Source: Scortum barcoo (taxonomy: Eukaryota; Chordata; Actinopteri; Centrarchiformes; Terapontidae). From it: DNA of 64,000 nt. Of this stretch, positions 57,701-64,000 are shown piece by piece (position 1 is the stretch's first letter; each line of letters opens with the position of its first letter). A program made the translations under genes and the position numbers. Location of the stretch: contig CM041536.1 of the NCBI GenBank assembly GCA_023238725.1, positions 15,779,271 through 15,843,270 of the forward strand, in the 5' to 3' direction. Under the pieces are notes generated by a model. That model saw nothing but the letters and a program-made list of their open reading frames with translations. It had not been told where the DNA came from and ran no database searches.

Positions 57701-58671
57701 TCATTGGGATCCTAGTCTTTGCTTTTGGATTCTTTGCAAAACATGCAGCAACTTTATTGGTGCTTTTGGTATCAGTCAGGAAGTGCCGACATCATGCATG
57801 AATGTCCCCATGTCATGTGACTCTTTTCACATTGTAATACAACACAGGTGTTTTTCCTGTGATATTGTGACTGGTTTGATAGATTTGTTAGTCGTTGTTG
57901 AAACACAATCCTCCATGTAGCTCACATCAATGTGATAATGTCTCTTAACTGTGCTGAAATCTCTGACCCACTGTCAGTTGCTATCTCCAAGGTTATCTTA
58001 GAAAAACTGCCCCCTTCACACTGGCTCAGGTTTCCTTTAAGTCACTCCTCAACTAATGGCTCTGTCTCAGTTTTTGAGCAACACACTAGTTCTCTTTTAC
58101 AGCAGGCTTTCATCTTGAAAATAACAGAGGTCTGATGTAGTGCAAACATGTGCTTGTGCAGTAAGCAGTAAGGTATTTCATCACTATATTCACTTTACTG
58201 AAGCTTGTTCAGAGCTCCTGTTGTGTGATTTTCTTGAACCTCCATCGACTTCTCCTTCATTCACCGCATCTGTCCACCTCATGTCTCCTTTTCTGGATAA
58301 TTTGCACTTTATTTCGATCCAGGTGCTCTTCTTAAAAAAATTCCTTCATCCTCTCTCCATCTCTTGTTCCAGAACCTCTTTTCATCCCAGCCACACACCA
58401 CCCCCCTGACCCAAAGCCCTCTTGGACACAAATGCGCACTCTGCTAGTTCATACTAACTGACCCATTAGGTGAAGCCCTTTGCCCCACCGGACGCTTCTG
58501 TTTGCAAACTGTGACAAAGTATCAGATTTACCCTTTTCTGTAGGTGCAGGCAGCGTGGAGGAACAGGGGATCTGGGCATGTTCCCCCGTATTACCTAACA
58601 CACCCCCATCACATCCCATAGTGCACACATTCACTGACACATCAAGGCATGCCTGCACCACGTACTGCCGT

Positions 58672-58672
<1 letters not shown>

Positions 58673-58727
<55 letters not shown>
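58673..58727. repeat. compound (CT)n-(CA)n microsatellite
   Basis: About fifteen CT units running directly into about twelve CA units. Confidence 0.97.
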
Positions 58728-58879
58728 CAGACAGACATTCCAGGAAAACCGAGTGAGTGAAACCCTCCGTGGTTTGACTGCTGTTCTGAATAAAAGTCTG
58801 TGTCACTGAAGGACAAAGGCTTTTTAAATTAACTTAAAGTGAATATTTTGCATTTGCTAAAGTTGCTCCAAGGCACAGA

Positions 58880-59090
58880 ATTACACACACACAGATATCC
58901 TAATTAGCTAAATGAGTCATTAATTTTTGCAGAACGTTATTAAGATAAAGTTAATGAAGGTAAGACTAATTAAGACGTGATGAATGGACACGTCTGTTAC
59001 ACTCATTAACACATTATCTACTGCTCCTCTGTTATCACACTTATCTGCCTTTACTGCAGAATGCTGCCTGGAAATGAGACATTAAAGTGT
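58880..59090. promoter_or_regulatory. candidate conserved non-coding element
   Basis: Dense homeodomain-type cores (CCTAATTAGC, GTCATTAATTTTTGC, GACTAATTAAGAC) with GATA-type TTATCT motifs near 59018 and 59042, in unique sequence. A motif-based guess only. Confidence 0.2.
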
Positions 59091-60700
59091 CATCCAGCTG
59101 GTTTATCTTATAGATTGACACTAGCAGGGACTTCGAGAGAAGTTAGTTTTCTTTAGCTTGCCTCAGTACTTTTCCAGATCGTTGTCAGTTTTTTTTTATC
59201 GTGTAACACTGTCTTACAGGGCTGAAGTAAAAGTAGCATGCACGTTGTTGCTTTACCTACATGATGTAGCTAAAAAGATGAAGAGATGAAAGATGAAGTG
59301 GATTCCTGGAAATTGTTTTGCTAGAACACAACAGAGAGGTCCAAACCTCTTAGATCTCCTGCTCAAGAGGAATGACCCTGAATAAGCAAGGGCGAGGAGT
59401 TCATCGATTCACTGCTTTCTGTCTAACTGCTGTCAGTGAAGCAACTAATCTTCCCACAGTTAAAGGGAAAACACTGCAATTTTCCTACATGAAAGGACGG
59501 ATTATTATGAAAATTTAGGTAGAAGGATTGCCTATTTTAATTTATTAAGCCTTTCACTTTCTTGGATTCCACCAAATGAAAAACCCCACAACATACATAA
59601 ATACCCCATTATAAGATAGTCATGTAAAGTCAGCAACTTAAAGATGTGTAGGTGCCATAAATGATTCTTGTTGAGTATTTTATGCTCTGCATTCTTGCTG
59701 TATTTGTATTTGGTACGGTAATATTGTTCCATTATTATTCATCTTTTGAGCTGTGTTTGAATGATCTGGCATGCTGAGCACTGTTGTTTCAGTCACACTT
59801 TTACAGCCTCAGACACTGCTGACACCAAACAGAACTGTGTGAAAAAACAGAGTCTTCTTCATTCATTTCACTGAGGCTACTGCATCATGCTGGGGTTTAT
59901 GCACATGGCTTGGGTAAAAAAAAAAGAGACAAAAAACAAAAAAAATTAAAAAAACAGAACAGCACAGTGGTTCCACAAAAAAAAAGTTGAACCTGGCTTA
60001 ACTTGTCTTCAAACACAATGCGATGTCATGCACAGTGTTTGCCAAGGAAATATGTGCAAACGTCCATCTTCTCAGATGTACCTGAAACAACAGCAGTGGG
60101 ACCAATTGACTGCAACCACTCAGCAAATATGTGGCACAGTTAAATGATAATATTTATTGACCTATGTGACACTGTGGGGATGCCTTAAGTAAACACTGCA
60201 GATAATGGAAGGGTATTACTCTTCCCCCTTATCTATCTTATTTAGGAAGGGAAGGTAAGAAACTAGAGCAGAGTGTTTTAATGACCCCGATGTGTTGAGG
60301 TGAGTTTCACTTTGTTTTGAGAAGACGCTCTAAGTGTGCCATTAATTCCCGCTCCTCCCCCTTATATTGCTGAGCTTCCTTCCCACAGAGCGCAGGGTGG
60401 AGGGGGATGGGGCAGGGTTATGATAAGCTTGTCTGTGCAGATGTGAGTGACAGCAGTCAAAAGGTCACTAATGTCTCCAAAGGACCCGCAATACCGCAGT
60501 TTCCAGTCAAAGCCGGTGTTAGCAAAGAACAAAGCAACAAGAATAGAAACCTCATGTGAAGGCTGGAGCATGAAGACATATTACAAAATCATAAATATAA
60601 ATCATAAATAGGCTTGAGTGTCTGTGTTTGTTCATAACATTATTATTGTTCTGTGGTTTAATATGGCCTTATGTATCCCATGAGCTGTACTTTCGAGATA

Positions 60701-60750
60701 ATATTGTGTCAGAGTTAGGCCGCTAACTCAGACACAACACAATATATTAT
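60701..60750. repeat. imperfect inverted repeat (hairpin)
   Basis: GTGTCAGAGTTAG (60706-60718), loop GCCG, CTAACTCAGACAC (60723-60735): 12 of 13 positions pair. The arms extend to ATATT / AATAT with a five-base insertion in the right arm. It may be a remnant of a small inverted-repeat transposon. Confidence 0.75.
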
Positions 60751-62739
60751 GCAGCAGCATGGCAAACCGCATACCGGAGAGAGAGAGGGAGCCGAGCATG
60801 ATAATTCACTGCTGTGGGTTTGGTTAATTACTCAATTTAACAATGTAGCTCACATTGTGTTCTCAATTATGCTTTGTTACATATTCAGAGTCGTGATATT
60901 CAGTGTGTCATTTTTCCACTCAATTTCATTGTTTTAAACAAACATGTTTGTAACAAGTTTGTAATGCATCTCCAAAAGAAACACTGGACAGTCGGACATA
61001 TTTTATCCACAGCGACCAGTCACATACAGATGGCTTTATAGCTACAGCATACTAGCGGAAACTTGAAACAATGTAGAAGTAGATTAGAAAACTAAGCCCT
61101 TATTAACCACCATTTAAAGCCATGTTTACAACACTGAGAGTGGTCATACTCAATGGACCCACCATAATGATGGAAACAAAATGACACTTTTATATGATGT
61201 TGCCCAATTGGACAGACACATGAAAGACGCAGCGCACTGTGGTGTGATTGGAGATGGCAGGCTAGGCACTGTGTGATCACGGGCAGCAGGACAGAGCCAT
61301 TGAACATGAAGGCCAAAGGGGCACAGACAGAAACAGGATGACTGTGCATGTCGAGGTGGTTTGCCGAGTTCCTTTGTTTGTGTTTGTATGCAATCGGCGG
61401 CCCAACCAGAATGTGTCCGCTCACTGTAACAGTGGTCGCCTTCATCCTCGTTCACCCGCGGGTCACTTAAGTCTACACATCTAAGGGCGCCATGATGATG
61501 CGCCCAAGCAGAGGAACATGAGGCTTGGATGAGGATGAGATAAAGGGGTTAGGGAGAGGAAGGGTGGATAAATGAGATTTTAGGCTTGGAGAGCACTGGC
61601 TGTGTTGTGTTTGATGCCTTGGCAGAGACTGATGCCTGACTAATGTGGCGTGATACACTGGGTACTGAAAGCAGGGCCAAGGGTTCCATCCTGGGCATGA
61701 GTTTCTGGGTTGGAGCTTCTGCTTAATTGGACAGCTGGAACCTACATATTTTCACATAAGAGGATGCTCTAAACTTCGCTTCTCCTCTCTTTTCTAATGA
61801 TTTCTGCACCCGTCTTTGCTCTTCCCCATGTATGCTTGCCCAACACTGACATTACTTCGACTCTGACTGCTTGCTATCAGTGCTGTAATCAGAGATTGAG
61901 AGATGAACATGTGTTGTTTCTCTCCTCCCTCCAGGTAACAGCCTTTCTAACTCAACCATGGCAAGCCCGGCAGTTATTGATACTTTAGGTAAGGGGGTCA
62001 TACAATAATACCCTCTTCTTTTTCTGCAGCTTGCAGAGGTTCTTCTTACCTAATTTGGAGCAGAAACTGTTCGTAGTCAGTGAGTGCCCTATATTAACTT
62101 ACAGGAATGCAGGCTTTCAACTTAGAAGTGAAACTAAACACACTATCCTTTCATGATGACTTGTTTTTGTCTGCGGGGCACTCATTTTTTTAAATGCTTT
62201 TTATGTGACATGACATTTGATCTGTTAAAAACATGTTTGTTTGAAGTATTTACATTAGTGATGTATTAGGGTTACTGCAAGGCTCTGATTGTGGTGAAAC
62301 GTTATACAAATGGAACATTGATCCTAAATGCCACAAGATTATTTATGAGCCGGATGTTAAAAATCTTGTTAAAATTATATAGCTGCACCTGGCTGACTGC
62401 AGCAGAAGTCAAAGCATGTGCGTCAAAAGACATACCTGTGGATGAAGGAAAATATAGGAGGACAGAGGTGGAATGAAGAGTGGAGTTGTTGGTTACATAA
62501 AGTAAATGCAAGAGACTCGTTCTGGTGAAAAACATATCTATAGAGATCTATATCTTTTTTAAGTCTTATAAAAATATAGATGGGAATATACCATAGTAAA
62601 GCTAGAGTCAACACCTGGACTGACTGGGCAGAATGAAAGACATGTTGTGTCACATTTCTGCTCTGTGTCCAGCAATAAGCTAAAATGAGGTGCAATTTCC
62701 TCTTGACTAATTAGTGTGGAATTGGTGCTGTTTTATCAG

Positions 62740-62761
62740 CCTCCCCGGGGCCTCCCCGGGG
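62740..62761. repeat. 11-bp tandem duplication
   Basis: CCTCCCCGGGG occurs twice in tandem; each unit contains the palindrome CCCCGGGG. It stands out in AT-rich surroundings. Confidence 0.8.
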
Positions 62762-63692
62762 CCTCTGTGAAGTGAGATCTAGCTGGAGCTGCAGCAACAC
62801 TGGAAGTGGTCCGGATGAGTATAGACAGACACAGGCAGGACAGGGGCACAGAGGTGTGAGCGCGAAAAGGAGGAATGACACAAGACATCAGCCAGGGGTT
62901 GTCGTGTGTTTTATCATAAAGACCTGAGAAAGATGCCTCTCGCTTCAGTGTAATATTAAGAGTAACAGTGGAGCATTTGAACCATGCAGCTGGCCAATAA
63001 TGACCCCTCTCAAAGTGAACTCAGCATTGATTGATGTATACCTGTAGACACAGATTATCCTTTTTTCTCCAAAACATCAAGTAATGGATGATCCTGTCCT
63101 CTGGTGCTCTCTCATCAATGGAACCGAATGGTCTTGTATCAACGTTATTTTTACCTTTTTACCTATTTTTTGCCTCCATGCTTCTTATATTTCTACAGTT
63201 TTGTTGCCATCCATGGTTTGTCCTCCCATTGCGCCCCTCCCTCCCTTTATCTTTTGTGGCTGTCAGTGATTTAGCGCAGGTAGATTGTGTTCAGGTAGGA
63301 CAGAACAGTCCAAGGCTGAATGGGGATTATTGGGTTTATGTCAGAGTCAAGGCTCTGATTAAAGGTATAAATCTGGATGGAAGGATGGAGGCTCGTGGAT
63401 CTCTTCTGTTTGACCTCAGCTTAACATCAGGAGCCCCATTAAAAGAGACGCCCCAGATCGATTGATCAAGCCCCTCCTTCCACCAGACTCTCTGCTATTG
63501 ACAAGGTCAGGTAATCCATCGTTAAATGTCAGAACACAATGTTTATGGGCTCAGACGACACTGCTGATGTGCACATTCAGGGGTCAGCCGTGGCAAGCAT
63601 AGTGATTTAATTAAAATTCACAAAGGAACATTACAAGGGCATTCAACATGTATAGACTTATAGAAGAACAGGAAGCGAGGTAAACATTAATA

Positions 63693-63714
63693 TGATAGAT
63701 AGATAGATAGATAT

Positions 63715-63808
<94 letters not shown>
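63693..63808. repeat. (GATA)n tetranucleotide microsatellite
   Basis: About 115 bp of GATA units with one early interruption. It runs into GACAACAACTTTAATGATCC, which resembles the end of a teleost repeat in which a TTTATTGATCCC-like tail precedes a tetranucleotide array. The array may therefore have grown from a transposon tail. Confidence 0.97.
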
Positions 63809-64000
63809 CAACTAGATAGACAACAACTTTAATGATCCACATATGTGCATATAATTAAATTAATACAAAACATGGTGGTATATTAGTTATACACGGTATA
63901 TGTACATATAAATAAAATATAATATATAATTCTATACATGATATGATATAAAGCATATGTATAATAAATACTTGACTATGTAAGATATGCATACCTACAC

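Larger units (their letters stand above)
53321..58850. other. intergenic DNA
   Basis: No exon recognised on either strand. Holds GA, CT and CT/CA microsatellites (listed separately) and otherwise AT-rich unique sequence. Confidence 0.65.
58851..64000. other. intergenic DNA to the window end
   Basis: No exon recognised. Contains TAAT-rich stretches at 58880-59090, an imperfect palindrome at 60701-60750, a GC-rich tandem duplication at 62740-62761 and a GATA array with a repeat tail at the very end. Confidence 0.6.

Noticed and set aside
63088..63465. 125-codon open frame on the + strand
   Set aside because: Hydrophobic start looks like a signal or membrane segment, but the rest has no family pattern and no splice partner; probably chance.
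63693..63808. Regular short repeats that might suggest a CRISPR-like array
   Set aside because: Pure GATA units with no spacers, in a vertebrate genome.
1..64000. tRNA, rRNA, snRNA or microRNA genes
   Set aside because: None recognised by eye; no cloverleaf A/B-box pair or known snRNA sequence was seen. A covariance-model scan would be needed to exclude them.

Overview
The window reads as nuclear DNA of a ray-finned fish, probably a percomorph-type teleost. The basis is a class 3 semaphorin split into short exons with vertebrate exon sizes and phases, AT-rich non-coding DNA crowded with CA/TG, CT/GA and GATA microsatellites, and a degraded LINE of a type I associate with teleost genomes. The organism call is inference; no alignment or database was available.

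One protein-coding gene is supported. It lies on the + strand from 3279 to about 29.93 kb. Seventeen coding exons (3279..29274) join in frame to an 800-residue secreted class 3 semaphorin: signal peptide, sema domain, PSI domain, furin-type site, Ig domain, a C-terminal cysteine for dimerisation, and a basic tail with a second furin-type site. By remembered family motifs it is nearest to SEMA3D; whether it is sema3d itself or a fish paralogue such as sema3h needs a phylogeny. It would act outside the cell as a guidance cue through neuropilin/plexin receptors.

Layout: 1-3.2 kb is 5' flank with one small CpG cluster and a CA repeat. 3.3-29.3 kb is the gene. Intron 2 carries a fish interspersed-repeat fragment. 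Intron 6 carries a 3.45 kb antisense LINE bounded by a perfect 13-bp target-site duplication. Intron 11 carries a CTCF-like motif. Introns 14 and 16 are mainly unremarkable. 29.3-29.93 kb is the 3' UTR, with a Pumilio-type site and an AATAAA signal. 29.93-64 kb shows no credible exon and looks like an intergenic desert: microsatellites, a few transposon tails, a cluster of diverged repeat copies at 48.2-53.3 kb, an imperfect palindrome, and several TAAT-rich stretches that could be conserved non-coding enhancers (unverified).

The points most worth checking are in the splicing. Intron 9 is GC-AG. Intron 12 has a very weak donor. At intron 15 the textbook acceptor is out of frame with the previous exon, while a second AG 13 nt downstream restores the frame; using the first would give a semaphorin lacking the Ig and basic domains, with a stop in the last exon. 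I found no new multi-gene system, CRISPR array or RNA gene here.
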